Shown here: in pieces, positions 9,684-18,241 of the stretch
Layout: every line of letters begins with the position of its first letter
Numbering within the stretch: position 1 is the stretch's first letter
DNA from: Candidatus Limnocylindrales bacterium
GTDB lineage: Bacteria; Desulfobacterota; Binatia; UBA1149; CAITLU01
Length of the DNA stretch: 64,000 nt
Reading direction: 5' to 3'
Assembly (NCBI GenBank): GCA_035571835.1
Contig: DATNBU010000044.1
Location: 62,001 to 126,000, forward strand
Position numbers and translations under genes: made by a program
Notes under the pieces: generated by a model
What the model was told of the DNA's origin: nothing
Database searches by the model: none
Seen by the model: only the letters and a program-made list of their open reading frames with translations

Positions 9684-10364
9684 GTGCCACGATCCATCCG
9701 CGTGACGCTTCCACGAATTCGGTTCACCATCTGGTCCGATGTGCTGTGTCCGTGGTGTTACAACGCTGCGGTCTGCCTCGAACGCGTCCAGCACGACGTC
9801 CGCGACAAAGTCCGCCTCGATCTCGTCTACAAAAGCTATCTGCTGCGGCCGAATCCGGAGCCGAAGTCGCCGGAACGATTCCGCCGTTATACCGAATCGT
9901 GGCTGCGGCCGGCTGCGCAGCCCGATGCCGGCGAATTTCGCGTGTGGCAGACCGACGAGCCGCCGCCGTCGCATTCGCTGCCGCCGGCGATCGCCGTCAA
10001 GGCTGCCGCGCGACAGAAGAGCAGCGGTGAGAACGACACCTTCACGACGTATCATCGCGCGCTGATGCAAGCGTACTTCGCGCGCAATCTCGACGTGACG
10101 TCGCGCCGCAACATCCTCCTCGTCGCGCGCGAATGCGGACTCGACGAATCGGCGATGGAGCGTGATCTCGACGATCCGGCGCTCGCTGCGCTCGTCGTCG
10201 CCGAGCACAACGAAGCGTTCGAGCTCGGCATCTCCGGCGTGCCGTGCGTCGTCATCGATGGCGGGTTCCAGCTGCCCGGCAGCCAGGAACGCGCCGTGTA
10301 CGAACGCGTGATCGATCGTCTGCTGGCGCGCATTGCGTCGCCCGCAGATCAAGGAGTCCTATGA
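9684..10364 (+). CDS. DsbA-family thioredoxin-fold oxidoreductase (FrnE-like)
   Basis: 226 aa from GTG 9684; GTG 9702 is an equally possible start. A CPWC active site sits about 30 residues in (SDVLCPWCYNA), followed by a helical insertion and, near residue 190, the cis-Pro loop in GISGVPCVVIDGG. This is the FrnE/2-hydroxychromene-carboxylate-isomerase-like branch of DsbA proteins. It has no signal peptide, so a cytoplasmic dithiol oxidoreductase or isomerase role is likely. The stop overlaps the ATG of the M20 amidohydrolase gene (ATGA), so the two are coupled. Confidence 0.8.
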   Translation: MPRSIRVTLPRIRFTIWSDVLCPWCYNAAVCLERVQHDVRDKVRLDLVYKSYLLRPNPEPKSPERFRRYTESWLRPAAQPDAGEFRVWQTDEPPPSHSLPPAIAVKAAARQKSSGENDTFTTYHRALMQAYFARNLDVTSRRNILLVARECGLDESAMERDLDDPALAALVVAEHNEAFELGISGVPCVVIDGGFQLPGSQERAVYERVIDRLLARIASPADQGVL

Positions 10365-11566
10365 GCCTGCACACCACCGAACTGACGCTCATGCATGCGC
10401 TTCGCGCGGAAGCGGGCGAGCTTTCCCAGCGTATGGTCGCCAACCGCCGCCGCATCCACATGTTCCCGGAACTCGGGCTTCGCCTTCCGGCTACCGAAGC
10501 GGTGATCGTCGAAGAGCTGAAACGGATCGGTGTCGATTCGATCAAAACTGGCGAAGCGCTGAGCTCGGTAGTCGCCGAGATCAGAGGAATCGGCGGGACG
10601 GCGGGCCGGCCGCAGACGGTCGCGCTTCGTGCCGACATGGATGCGCTGCCGCTCGGCGAGCACAACGATCTCGACTTCGCGTCGAAGAACACGGGCTGCA
10701 TGCACGCCTGCGGCCACGACGCGCACATCTCGATGCTGCTCGGGGCGGCGGAGATTCTGGTTGCGCGGCGAGCGGGCTTCGGTGGAACGGTGCGTCTTCT
10801 GTTCCAGCCGGGCGAGGAAGGCTACGGCGGGGCGAGAATCATGATCGAGGAAGAAGCGCTTGCGGGCGTCGATGCGGCCTTCGCGCTGCACGTCGATCCG
10901 AGCTCTCCGGCCGGAACGCTGTGCGTGCGCAAGGGCACGATCATGGCGTCGGCCGATTCGTTCATGGTGACGTTCAAGGGCGCAGGCGGGCACGCATCGA
11001 TGCCTCATCACACGCGCGATCCCATCCCGGCCATCGGTCCGTTCGTCGACGGGCTTTCGCACGCGGCCGCACGGGAGACCGATCCGGACGATCGCGTGGT
11101 GCTCAGCGTGACGCAGGTTCGCGCGGGCACGACCAACAATGTGATTCCACCGATCGCCGAATGCGGCGGGACGATCCGCGCGCTCAGCGGACGCGGTCGT
11201 GCTGCTGCCCACGAGCAGCTTCGCCGGATCGCGCGCGGTGTTGCCGCGGCGCGCGGCATCCACGTCGACGTCAGCGTGCACGACGGATATCCGCCGACCG
11301 TGAACCATGATGCACCGGTCGAGCTCATGGAGCGTACGGCCGAGCGCGTCGGCCTTCGCGTGCTGCGGATGCCGAGCCCGGTCATGGGCGCCGAGGACTT
11401 CTCGTACATGCTCGAGCGCGTGCCCGGTGCGTTCGCGTTCCTCGGTGCTCGAACTGAAGGCGGCGGCCCGCTGCACTCGGACCTGATGAAGCTCGACGAA
11501 TCCGTGTTCGCGAGCGGGGCGGCGCTTCATGCCGCCGTCGCGATGTCCTATCTGGCAGGGAACTGA
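10361..11566 (+). CDS. M20D-family amidohydrolase (N-acyl-amino acid/hippurate hydrolase type)
   Basis: 401 aa. The metal-binding landmarks of M20D peptidases are all visible: MHACGHDAH, FQPGEEGYGGA, an ALHVDP strand, the lid/dimerisation domain starting GAGGHASMPH, and GAEDFSYMLERVPGAFAFLG near the end. The enzyme should hydrolyse N-acyl or aminoacyl conjugates in the cytoplasm using two Zn or Mn ions. A strong AAGGAG lies five bases before the ATG at 10361, which also overlaps the DsbA-like gene. The substrate cannot be deduced from sequence. A long palindrome begins just after the stop. Confidence 0.88.
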   Translation: MSLHTTELTLMHALRAEAGELSQRMVANRRRIHMFPELGLRLPATEAVIVEELKRIGVDSIKTGEALSSVVAEIRGIGGTAGRPQTVALRADMDALPLGEHNDLDFASKNTGCMHACGHDAHISMLLGAAEILVARRAGFGGTVRLLFQPGEEGYGGARIMIEEEALAGVDAAFALHVDPSSPAGTLCVRKGTIMASADSFMVTFKGAGGHASMPHHTRDPIPAIGPFVDGLSHAAARETDPDDRVVLSVTQVRAGTTNNVIPPIAECGGTIRALSGRGRAAAHEQLRRIARGVAAARGIHVDVSVHDGYPPTVNHDAPVELMERTAERVGLRVLRMPSPVMGAEDFSYMLERVPGAFAFLGARTEGGGPLHSDLMKLDESVFASGAALHAAVAMSYLAGN

Positions 11567-11571
11567 AGACC

Positions 11572-11627
11572 GGAAAAGCGGGGACAGACACCGATTTCCG
11601 GAAATCGGTGTCTGTCCCCGATTTTCC
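11572..11627. repeat. REP-like palindromic repeat, copy 1
   Basis: A perfect 42-nt palindrome at 11579-11620, centred on TTTCC/GGAAA, extends to 11572-11627 with one mismatch. The core GGGGACAGACACCGATTTCC is nearly identical to the copy near 26.6 kb, with one base changed and its partner base changed to match. It starts five bases after the M20 stop, so it may also terminate transcription. Such intergenic palindromes are typical of REP elements mobilised by RAYT/IS200-type transposases; no such gene is in the window. Confidence 0.85.
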
Positions 11628-11701
11628 CGTTCTCGATGAGGTCCGGAAATCGCCAGAGTCCTCGTGACGCGGCTGCTAAGGTCGGCGCATAGGAGATCCC
11701 G

Positions 11702-12520
11702 ATGACAACCAACGCCGACATCTTTCATTCGCTTCATGCGGGGCCCGGGCTGCTGCTGCTGCCCAACTGCTGGGATGCAGGAAGTGCCAGGCTGCTCGAG
11801 CATCTCGGCGCGCGCGCCGTTGCGACGACGAGCGCAGGGCTCGCATGGTCGCTCGGGTTTCCCGACGGCGACGCGCTGCCGGTCACGAAGCTCGCTGCGG
11901 CGGTCGAATCGATCGTTCGCGTGATCAGGATCCCGCTCAGCGTCGACATGGAAGGCGGTTATTCAGACGATCCGGCAGACGTCTCGGAAGCGGTCGCGGC
12001 GATTGCCGGCGCCGGCGGGGTGGGCATCAACCTCGAGGACGGCGCGATGCCTCCCGACCTTTTCGTGCGAAAGCTCGAAGCGGCGCGAAAGGGCGCCGAT
12101 CGTGCCGGCGTGCGCATGTTCGTCAACGCTCGCACGGACACATATCTGCGTGCGCTCGTGCCGGAGAACCGCCTGGTCGGCGAAACACTCGCGCGGGCCG
12201 GCATGTTCCGTGACGCAGGCGCCGACGGCTTCTTCGTTCCGAAGGTCGTCGCGGACGACGCGATCCGCGAGATCGCAGCGTCGTGCGGGCTGCCGCTGAA
12301 CGTGCTCGCGTGGCACGGTCTGTCGCCGTCTCGCGAGCTCGAAAAGCTCGGCGTGCGCAGGGTGAGCGCCGGCTCGTCGATCGCGCAGGCCGCGTGGGGA
12401 AGAGCACGAGACGCCGCGGCGACGTTTCTCGCCGACGGCTACACGCCGGCCCTGTTCGAGAACGCGATGCTGTACGGCGACATCAACCCGTTGTTCGCCG
12501 AGTCAGCTCGAGGCCGATGA
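11702..12520 (+). CDS. Isocitrate lyase/PEP mutase family protein
   Basis: 272 aa. It fits the PEP-phosphomutase/isocitrate lyase superfamily: LLPNCWDAGSARLLE at the start, TTSAGLAWSLG, the metal-binding DMEGGYSDDP, INLEDG and VNARTD, then a C-terminal helix with AWHGLSPSREL. The usual lyase active-site loop with the KRCGH-type Cys is not evident, so this belongs to the large group of oxaloacetate-decarboxylase or carboxyphosphonoenolpyruvate-mutase-like proteins of unknown substrate. A GGAGATCCCG leader precedes the ATG. The last 18 bp overlap the convergent flavoenzyme gene. Confidence 0.8.
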   Translation: MTTNADIFHSLHAGPGLLLLPNCWDAGSARLLEHLGARAVATTSAGLAWSLGFPDGDALPVTKLAAAVESIVRVIRIPLSVDMEGGYSDDPADVSEAVAAIAGAGGVGINLEDGAMPPDLFVRKLEAARKGADRAGVRMFVNARTDTYLRALVPENRLVGETLARAGMFRDAGADGFFVPKVVADDAIREIAASCGLPLNVLAWHGLSPSRELEKLGVRRVSAGSSIAQAAWGRARDAAATFLADGYTPALFENAMLYGDINPLFAESARGR

Positions 12521-14143
12521 CGCGCCGACGATAACACCGGGATTCATCACTCCTGCCGGGTCGAGCGCACGCTTGGCCGCCGCCAGCGCGTCGCCGAACA
12601 GCGCCGGCCGCTGGCGCTCGTACCACGGCATGTGATCTCGCCCGACCGCATGATGATGCGTGATCGTGCCGCCGAGGCGCAGCAGCGCCTCGGACGCGGC
12701 GCTCTTGATCGCGTCCCAGTCCTCGAGCTGACGCTCCGGCGACGACGGCGCAAGGATCGTGAAATACGGCGCCGGGCCGTCCGGATACACATGCGTGAAG
12801 CGGCACGTGACCGAGCCTCCGCCGCAGCGTCGCTCGAGCTCGCTCCTGACGGCTTCGGTCACACCCGAATGAAATGCTTCGAAGCGGTCCCACGTGATCG
12901 CGGTTTCGAACGTGTCGCTGATCATGCCGAGGCCGACCAGCGCGTCGCGCATGTACGGCGCGCGCAGGAACGCATCGCGCCACGCACCGGCGGCGCCTTC
13001 GCGCCCGGCGCGATCGTCGCTGCGCGTGCGGCCCGCACCTTCCGGGTACTGTCCGCCATGGTCGCGCACCATCTCGAGCGCACGCGCCATCCATGCGTCG
13101 AGCGGATGATCGGCCGACTCGAACGCGAGGATCAGGACGTGGTGCGTGCCGTCGCCGGCTCCGCTGGTCATGGCTTCGCCGGCATCGAGGAGACGAAGAT
13201 TGGTCGGATACAGCGAGGAGTGCGACAACGCGCGCACCGCGCGCGCCGCAGCGTAATAGTCCGTGAACGTTGCGCTCGCCGATGCGCGATACTTCGGCCG
13301 GTCCTGCAGCCGCATCCACGCTTCGGTGACGATGCCGATCGAGCCTTCGGATCCGATCACGTAGCGATCCGGGCTCGGCCCCGCGCCTGATCCCGGAAGG
13401 CGGCGGCTTTCGAGAACGCCGGCCGGCGTCACCGTGCGCAGCGACTCGACGAAATCGTCGATGTGCGTGTAAAGCGTCGCGTAGTGGCCCCCGGAGCGCG
13501 TCGCGATCCAGCCGCCGAGCGTCGAGAATTCGAACGACTGCGGGAAATGCCGCAGCGTGAGCTCGTGCGGCCTGAGCGCGTCTTCGAGCGCCGGCCCGTA
13601 GATGCCGGCCTGGATGCGCGCAGAGCGCGACGCGCGATCGATCTCGAGCACGCGGTCGAGCGCGCCGAGATCGATCGAGATGCTGCCGGCAAAATCGTCG
13701 AGGCCGCGCGCTTCGACGCCGCCGACGACCGACGAGCCGCCGCCATATGGAATGGCCGCGATGCGCGCCGATGAGCACCAGTCGAGAAGCCGCACGATGT
13801 CTTGTTCATTCTTCGGATACGCGACCAGGTCCGGAGCCGGCGAGAAGTCGCGGCGGAATGCGCGCACGACGTCGCGATACGCTTTGCCGTACGTGTGCGA
13901 TGCCCGGTCGAGCGGGCGTTCGGAGACGATCGCTGCGAGCGCCGAAGGAGCCGCTATGCGCGGCGCGCGCAGCGCGATCTCGTCGATCCGCGGCGGAGCG
14001 GCCGGCTCGCCGACGTCGAAGCCGAAGCGCGCGGCCAGCATCGCGCCGATCGCCTTCTGATGATCGATGCCCGGGGCTTCGTCCTCGTAGCCCCAGCCCC
14101 AGAATTTCCGTTCGCGTTCCGCCGGCCGCGCGTCTGTCGTCAT
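12503..14143 (-). CDS. FAD-linked oxidase resembling alkylglycerone-phosphate synthase
   Basis: 546 aa. The N-terminus has the KFWGWGYEDE signature seen in alkyl-dihydroxyacetone-phosphate synthases (AGPS). A PCMH FAD-binding domain follows (YPKNEQDIVRLL, IPYGGGSSVVGGVE, SFEFSTLGGWIATRSGGHY, YVIGSEGSIGIVTEAWM). The C-terminus has HHHAVGRDHMPWY, equivalent to the HHHGVG active-site loop of AGPS, and ends in a DPAGVMNPG motif. AGPS swaps a fatty acyl group for a fatty alcohol, making ether lipids. The start at 14143 gives the family N-terminus. It is divergent from the glycosyltransferase gene. An ether-lipid role is likely but other FAD oxidases share the fold. Confidence 0.8.
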   Translation of the reverse strand: MTTDARPAERERKFWGWGYEDEAPGIDHQKAIGAMLAARFGFDVGEPAAPPRIDEIALRAPRIAAPSALAAIVSERPLDRASHTYGKAYRDVVRAFRRDFSPAPDLVAYPKNEQDIVRLLDWCSSARIAAIPYGGGSSVVGGVEARGLDDFAGSISIDLGALDRVLEIDRASRSARIQAGIYGPALEDALRPHELTLRHFPQSFEFSTLGGWIATRSGGHYATLYTHIDDFVESLRTVTPAGVLESRRLPGSGAGPSPDRYVIGSEGSIGIVTEAWMRLQDRPKYRASASATFTDYYAAARAVRALSHSSLYPTNLRLLDAGEAMTSGAGDGTHHVLILAFESADHPLDAWMARALEMVRDHGGQYPEGAGRTRSDDRAGREGAAGAWRDAFLRAPYMRDALVGLGMISDTFETAITWDRFEAFHSGVTEAVRSELERRCGGGSVTCRFTHVYPDGPAPYFTILAPSSPERQLEDWDAIKSAASEALLRLGGTITHHHAVGRDHMPWYERQRPALFGDALAAAKRALDPAGVMNPGVIVGASSASS

Positions 14144-14198
14144 GCCACGGCCCTTCGCACTCAGGCCATCTCGTTGCAAGGCCGCGCGGTCTCCGCAA

Positions 14199-14219
14199 AA
14201 ACCGCGGCAGTCGCGGTTT
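14199..14219. promoter_or_regulatory. Inverted repeat in divergent promoter region
   Basis: AAACCGCG and CGCGGTTT (14199-14206 and 14212-14219) form a perfect 8-bp inverted repeat around GCAGT. It lies in the 108-bp gap between the divergent flavoenzyme and glycosyltransferase genes. An operator or a leader hairpin is possible; no function is shown. Confidence 0.3.
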
Positions 14220-14251
14220 GCCGAAAACCCCGGCCTGCCCCGGTTTCGCAG

Positions 14252-15298
14252 ATGATCCACCCGCCGCTTGTCTCGATCGCGCTTCCGGTGCGCAACGCGG
14301 GGCCCTGGCTCGGCGAATGCCTCGACTCGATCCTCGCGCAGAGCGAACCGCGCTTCGAGCTCGTCGCAGTCGATGACGGCAGCAGTGACTCGAGTCGCGC
14401 GATGCTCGACGGGCTCGCCGCGAGCGATGCGCGGGTTCGCGTGCTCGAGACTCGCGAAAGTGCGCGCGGCATTGCCGAAGCTCTCAACGTCGCGCTCGCG
14501 GCCGCGAGCGCTCCATACCTCGTGCGAATGGACGCCGACGACCGCATGCATCCCGAGCGCCTCGCGAAGCAGATCGCTGCGCTTGAGGCCGACCCGGCGC
14601 TGTTCGGCGTCGCGTCGCGCGCTGCGGCGTTCTCCGCCGATCCGATCCAGGACGGCATGCGGGCGTACGTCGACTGGCAGAATGCTCTGCTCACTCCCGA
14701 AGAGCTGGCGCGCGACCGCTTCATCGAAAGTCCGGTGCTTCACCCGTCGGTCGCGCTGCGTACGGACGTCGTGCGCGAAACGCTCGGCGGCTGGCGCTCG
14801 ACGGCGTGGCCGGAGGACTGGGAATTCTTCCTGCGCGCGTTCGAGGCGGGCCTTCGCATTGCGCGCTTGCCCGAAGTGCTCGTCGAGTGGCGGCTTCATT
14901 CGCTGCAGGCGACGCGCACGCATTCGCAGTACAGCGAAGATGCGCTGCTCGAGCTGCGTGCCGCGTATCTCGCGCGCTTCCTTCAGCGCGCCGCGACCAG
15001 TGACCGATCGCTGTGGATGCTCGGCGCGGGGCCGGTCGGCAAGGCGCTCGTCAAGGCGCTGTCGCGCCACGGCGTCGTGGCCAACGGGCTTGCCGACGTC
15101 GATGCACGCAAGATCGGCGGCATCGTGCGCGGCGCCGGGCATCGCTGGCGCGTCGCCGACTATCGCGATCTCGAGGCGATGACGCCGCGGCCGTTCGCCG
15201 TAAGCGCAGTGGCCGGGCCCGTCGCGCGCGAGAGGATTCGCGCCGTCCTGGCCGGATGGGGATGGGCAGAAGGCGACGATTTCGTCGTTGCCGCGTAG
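14252..15298 (+). CDS. Family 2 glycosyltransferase with C-terminal Rossmann-like domain
   Basis: 348 aa. Residues 1-230 are a GT-A fold glycosyltransferase: VSIALPVRNAGPWLGECLDSIL, VAVDDGSSD, the metal-binding MDADDRMHPERLAKQ near residue 94, and WPEDWEFFLRAFEAG as the catalytic-base region. From about residue 250 a second domain begins with WMLGAGPVGKALVKAL, a dinucleotide-binding-like glycine loop, followed by LADVDARKIG. The fusion is unusual for a plain GT2. It probably transfers a sugar to a lipid or polysaccharide at the cytoplasmic face. No membrane segment is seen. Donor and acceptor are unknown. Confidence 0.85.
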   Translation: MIHPPLVSIALPVRNAGPWLGECLDSILAQSEPRFELVAVDDGSSDSSRAMLDGLAASDARVRVLETRESARGIAEALNVALAAASAPYLVRMDADDRMHPERLAKQIAALEADPALFGVASRAAAFSADPIQDGMRAYVDWQNALLTPEELARDRFIESPVLHPSVALRTDVVRETLGGWRSTAWPEDWEFFLRAFEAGLRIARLPEVLVEWRLHSLQATRTHSQYSEDALLELRAAYLARFLQRAATSDRSLWMLGAGPVGKALVKALSRHGVVANGLADVDARKIGGIVRGAGHRWRVADYRDLEAMTPRPFAVSAVAGPVARERIRAVLAGWGWAEGDDFVVAA

Positions 15299-15461
15299 GC
15301 GTCGGCGGCCCGGGTTCCTTCGCCAATCCGACTCGTTTATTAGCTCGCGTCACGGCGTCCGGCGGAGCTCGTGATGCTGCGCCGGCGCGCGCTCGGAATC
15401 GTGAATAGCGCGCCCGGTTTTCGCATGACTCGCACGATCTGCACGCTTTGAGGGACCAGAC
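15299..15461. other. Intergenic region upstream of acyl-CoA ligase
   Basis: 163 bp without a gene. It contains a short A+T-richer patch (CTCGTTTATTAGCTC near 15330) that could hold the acyl-CoA ligase promoter, and a GAGGGACC Shine-Dalgarno-like stretch just before 15462. No clear -35/-10 pair was found. Confidence 0.3.
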
Positions 15462-17117
15462 ATGACCATGCAACGTACCCCGCTCCTGCTTTCGCGCCTG
15501 ATGGACCGCGGTCCGCACCTGAATCCGCACGAAGAGATCGTCACGCGCACGATGGCGGGCGGGCTCCATCGCCAGACGTACCAGGCGCTCAAGGCACGCG
15601 CATCGCAGGTCGCCAACGCGCTTCGCGCGGCGGGCATCCATCAGGGCGACCGGGTCGCGAGCTTCCAGTGGAACAACCATCGCCATCTTGAGCTCTACTA
15701 CGCGGTGCCGTCGATGGGCGCCGTGCTGCACACGCTCAACATCCGGCTGAGCCAGCGCGATCTCGAATACATCATCAACCACGCCGCCGATCGCGTGATC
15801 TTCGTCGACGAGGATCTGCTGAAGCTGGTCGAGCCTCTCGCTACGAAGGCGCCGACCGTCGAGCAGTGGGTCGTCTGCTCCGACAGTCCGAGCGGGACCT
15901 GGAAGACATCGCTGCCGGGTACGGTCGGCTATGAAGAATGGATTGCGTCGCAGCCGGCGACGTACGAATGGCCCGAGATCGACGAGCATTCGCCGATGGG
16001 TCTTTGCTACACGAGCGGCACCACCGGAAATCCGAAGGGCGTCATGTACACGCACCGCTCGACGTACCTTCACACGATGGCGCAGGCGATGACCGACTCG
16101 CTCGGTCTATCGGCAACCGACTGTGTGCTGCCGATCGTTCCGATGTTCCATGCGATGAGCTGGGGCCTTCCGTTCACGGCCACCATGCTCGGGTGCAAGA
16201 ACGTCCTTCCGAACTGTCACATGGACGCCAAGGACATTCTCGACCTGATGGCTGCCGAACAGGTGTCGGTCTCGGCCGGAGTGCCGACGATCTGGCAGGG
16301 ACTTCGCGCAGCGATCGAAGCCGAGCCGGGACGCTGGGAGCTTTCGCATCTGTCGCGCGTGACGTGCGGCGGCTCGGCGCCGCCGGTGTCGCTGATGCGC
16401 TGGTACTGGGACAAGCTCGGCGTCGAGATGATCCAGGGCTGGGGCATGACCGAGACCAACCCGCTCGGCACGATCTCGCGCAAGGTCGCCAAGCGCTCGC
16501 AGCGCCAGCTTTCGCTCGACGAGCAGTTCGCCAACGCCGCCAAGGCCGGGCTTACGCTTCCCGGTCTCGAGATCGAGATCGTCGACGAGCATTTCCAGCC
16601 GCTTCCGCACGACGGAGAAACCGTCGGCGAGCTGCTGATCCGCGGCCCGTGGATCGCGTCGGAGTACTACGCCAATCCACAGCCGGAAAAGTTTCACGAC
16701 GGCTGGCTGGTGACCGGTGACGTCGCGAAGATCGATGCGGAGCAGTACCTGATCATCGCCGATCGCTCCAAAGACCTCATCAAGAGCGGTGGCGAATGGA
16801 TCTCGTCGGTCGATATCGAGAACGACATCGTCGCGGTCCCGGGCGTCGCGCAGGCCGCGGTCGTCGCGCAGCCGCATCCGAAATGGGACGAGCGTCCGGT
16901 GGCGCTCGTCGTGCTGGCTCCGGACGCGATCGTGACCGCTGCCGATGTGACGAAGCACCTCGCGAAGACGTTCGCGAAGTGGCAGCTTCCGGACGAGATC
17001 CTGTTCGTTGCGAGCCTGCCGCTGACGTCGACCGGAAAGCTCGACAAGAAGGTCATTCGCGCCGATCTCCAGGAGAAGGGTTACCGGCTGCCGGACCTGC
17101 GTTCCGCGCTGCAGTAA
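15462..17117 (+). CDS. Fatty acid-CoA ligase (AMP-binding, medium/long chain type)
   Basis: 551 aa, full length for acyl-CoA synthetases. The ATP/AMP signature YTSGTTGNPKGVMYTH is at about residues 182-197, followed by PMFHAMSWGLPF, the GWGMTETNPLG adenine-binding motif, DGWLVTGDVAKID, RSKDLIKSGGEWIS and the C-terminal catalytic Lys in LTSTGKLDKKVIR. It activates a fatty acid to acyl-AMP and then acyl-CoA. The AlkK-like layout (MDRGP, RTMAGGLHRQTY) suggests medium to long chains. The stop shares a base with the galactokinase start, so the two are probably co-transcribed, although the functional link is unclear. Confidence 0.92.
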   Translation: MTMQRTPLLLSRLMDRGPHLNPHEEIVTRTMAGGLHRQTYQALKARASQVANALRAAGIHQGDRVASFQWNNHRHLELYYAVPSMGAVLHTLNIRLSQRDLEYIINHAADRVIFVDEDLLKLVEPLATKAPTVEQWVVCSDSPSGTWKTSLPGTVGYEEWIASQPATYEWPEIDEHSPMGLCYTSGTTGNPKGVMYTHRSTYLHTMAQAMTDSLGLSATDCVLPIVPMFHAMSWGLPFTATMLGCKNVLPNCHMDAKDILDLMAAEQVSVSAGVPTIWQGLRAAIEAEPGRWELSHLSRVTCGGSAPPVSLMRWYWDKLGVEMIQGWGMTETNPLGTISRKVAKRSQRQLSLDEQFANAAKAGLTLPGLEIEIVDEHFQPLPHDGETVGELLIRGPWIASEYYANPQPEKFHDGWLVTGDVAKIDAEQYLIIADRSKDLIKSGGEWISSVDIENDIVAVPGVAQAAVVAQPHPKWDERPVALVVLAPDAIVTAADVTKHLAKTFAKWQLPDEILFVASLPLTSTGKLDKKVIRADLQEKGYRLPDLRSALQ

Positions 17118-18208
17118 TGACCCGCATCGTCGCGCCCGCCGACACGCAGCTTCTCGACGTGCGCACGCGCCGCGGATTCGGCGCACGCTTCGGCCGCGCG
17201 GCCGAGTTCGTCATCACGGCACCGGGCCGCGCCAACCTGATCGGCGAGCACACCGACTACAACGACGGCTACGTGCTGCCGTTCGCGCTCGCGCGTCGTA
17301 CGGCCATCGCGGTTTCGCCGCGCGAGGGCAGGGCCGTGTGCTTTTCGAGCGCGCTCGCGCGCGGAGACGTCGAATTCTCGCTCGACGAACCGATCGTGCC
17401 GCGCGGCGAGCCGGCGTGGGGCGACTACGTGCGCGGCGTCGTTGCCGGTTGCCTGTCGGCCGGGCTCGACCCCGGCGGCTTCGATGCGTGGGTCGATTCG
17501 GACGTTCCGGTCGGTGCGGGCCTGTCGAGCAGCGCTGCGCTCGAGGTCGCCGCAGCGGGAGTCGTCGAACGCCTCGCCGGAGCATCGCTCGCGCCGCTCG
17601 CCAAAGCGCGGCTGTGCCAGCGCGCCGAGCACGAGTTTGCCGGCGTGCCGTGCGGAATCATGGACCAGATGGCCTCGATCCTGGCGACTACGGACGATCT
17701 GCTGCTGCTCGACTGCCGCGACAACTCGTGGCGCCAGGTTGCGCTTCCCGGCTCCGAGGTCGAAGTCGTCGTCGTCGATTCGGAGCTGCCGCACGATCTT
17801 GGCCAGGGCGAGTTCGCGCTTCGCGTCGAACAGTGCCGCGAGGCGGCGCGTAGGCTCGGCGTACGCTCCCTGCGCGACGCAACCCGTGAGCAGCTGTCCG
17901 CGCTCGCAGGGTACCCCGTGCTGCAGCGGCGCGCGCAGCACGTCGTCGAAGAAAACGCGCGCGTGCTGGCCGCCGTCGATGCGATCCGAACGAACGATTG
18001 GACGCACCTCGGCGTTCTTCTCGACGAAAGCCACCAATCGCTGCGCGACCTCTACGAAGTCAGTCGCCCGGAGATGGATGATCTCGCAGGCAGCCTGCGC
18101 TGCGCCGGCGCTCTCGGTGCGCGCATGACAGGGGGAGGATTCGGCGGATGCGCAGTCGCGTTGTTTCGAGCCGGCTCCCGGCCCGAGCGACTTTTTTCAG
18201 GAGAATAA
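17117..18208 (+). CDS. galK: Galactokinase
   Basis: 363 aa, GHMP kinase. The galactokinase signature GRANLIGEHTDYNDGYVLP is near residue 38, the ATP loop PVGAGLSSSAALEVA near residue 130, DQMASILAT carries the catalytic-base region and ARMTGGGFGGCAVAL is the C-terminal motif. It phosphorylates galactose at C1 with ATP. The start overlaps the acyl-CoA ligase stop by one base (TAATG). The usual galT and galE are not nearby, so it may feed sugar-nucleotide supply for glycosylation rather than catabolism. Closely related sugar kinases cannot be fully excluded. Confidence 0.9.
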   Translation: MTRIVAPADTQLLDVRTRRGFGARFGRAAEFVITAPGRANLIGEHTDYNDGYVLPFALARRTAIAVSPREGRAVCFSSALARGDVEFSLDEPIVPRGEPAWGDYVRGVVAGCLSAGLDPGGFDAWVDSDVPVGAGLSSSAALEVAAAGVVERLAGASLAPLAKARLCQRAEHEFAGVPCGIMDQMASILATTDDLLLLDCRDNSWRQVALPGSEVEVVVVDSELPHDLGQGEFALRVEQCREAARRLGVRSLRDATREQLSALAGYPVLQRRAQHVVEENARVLAAVDAIRTNDWTHLGVLLDESHQSLRDLYEVSRPEMDDLAGSLRCAGALGARMTGGGFGGCAVALFRAGSRPERLFSGE

Positions 18209-18241
18209 ACCCATATACAGACGCGGTTCGATTCGCCGCGC

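Noticed and set aside
12503-15142. 879-codon minus-strand frame as one protein
   Set aside because: Only the part from 14143 matches the flavoenzyme; the rest is antisense to the glycosyltransferase gene.
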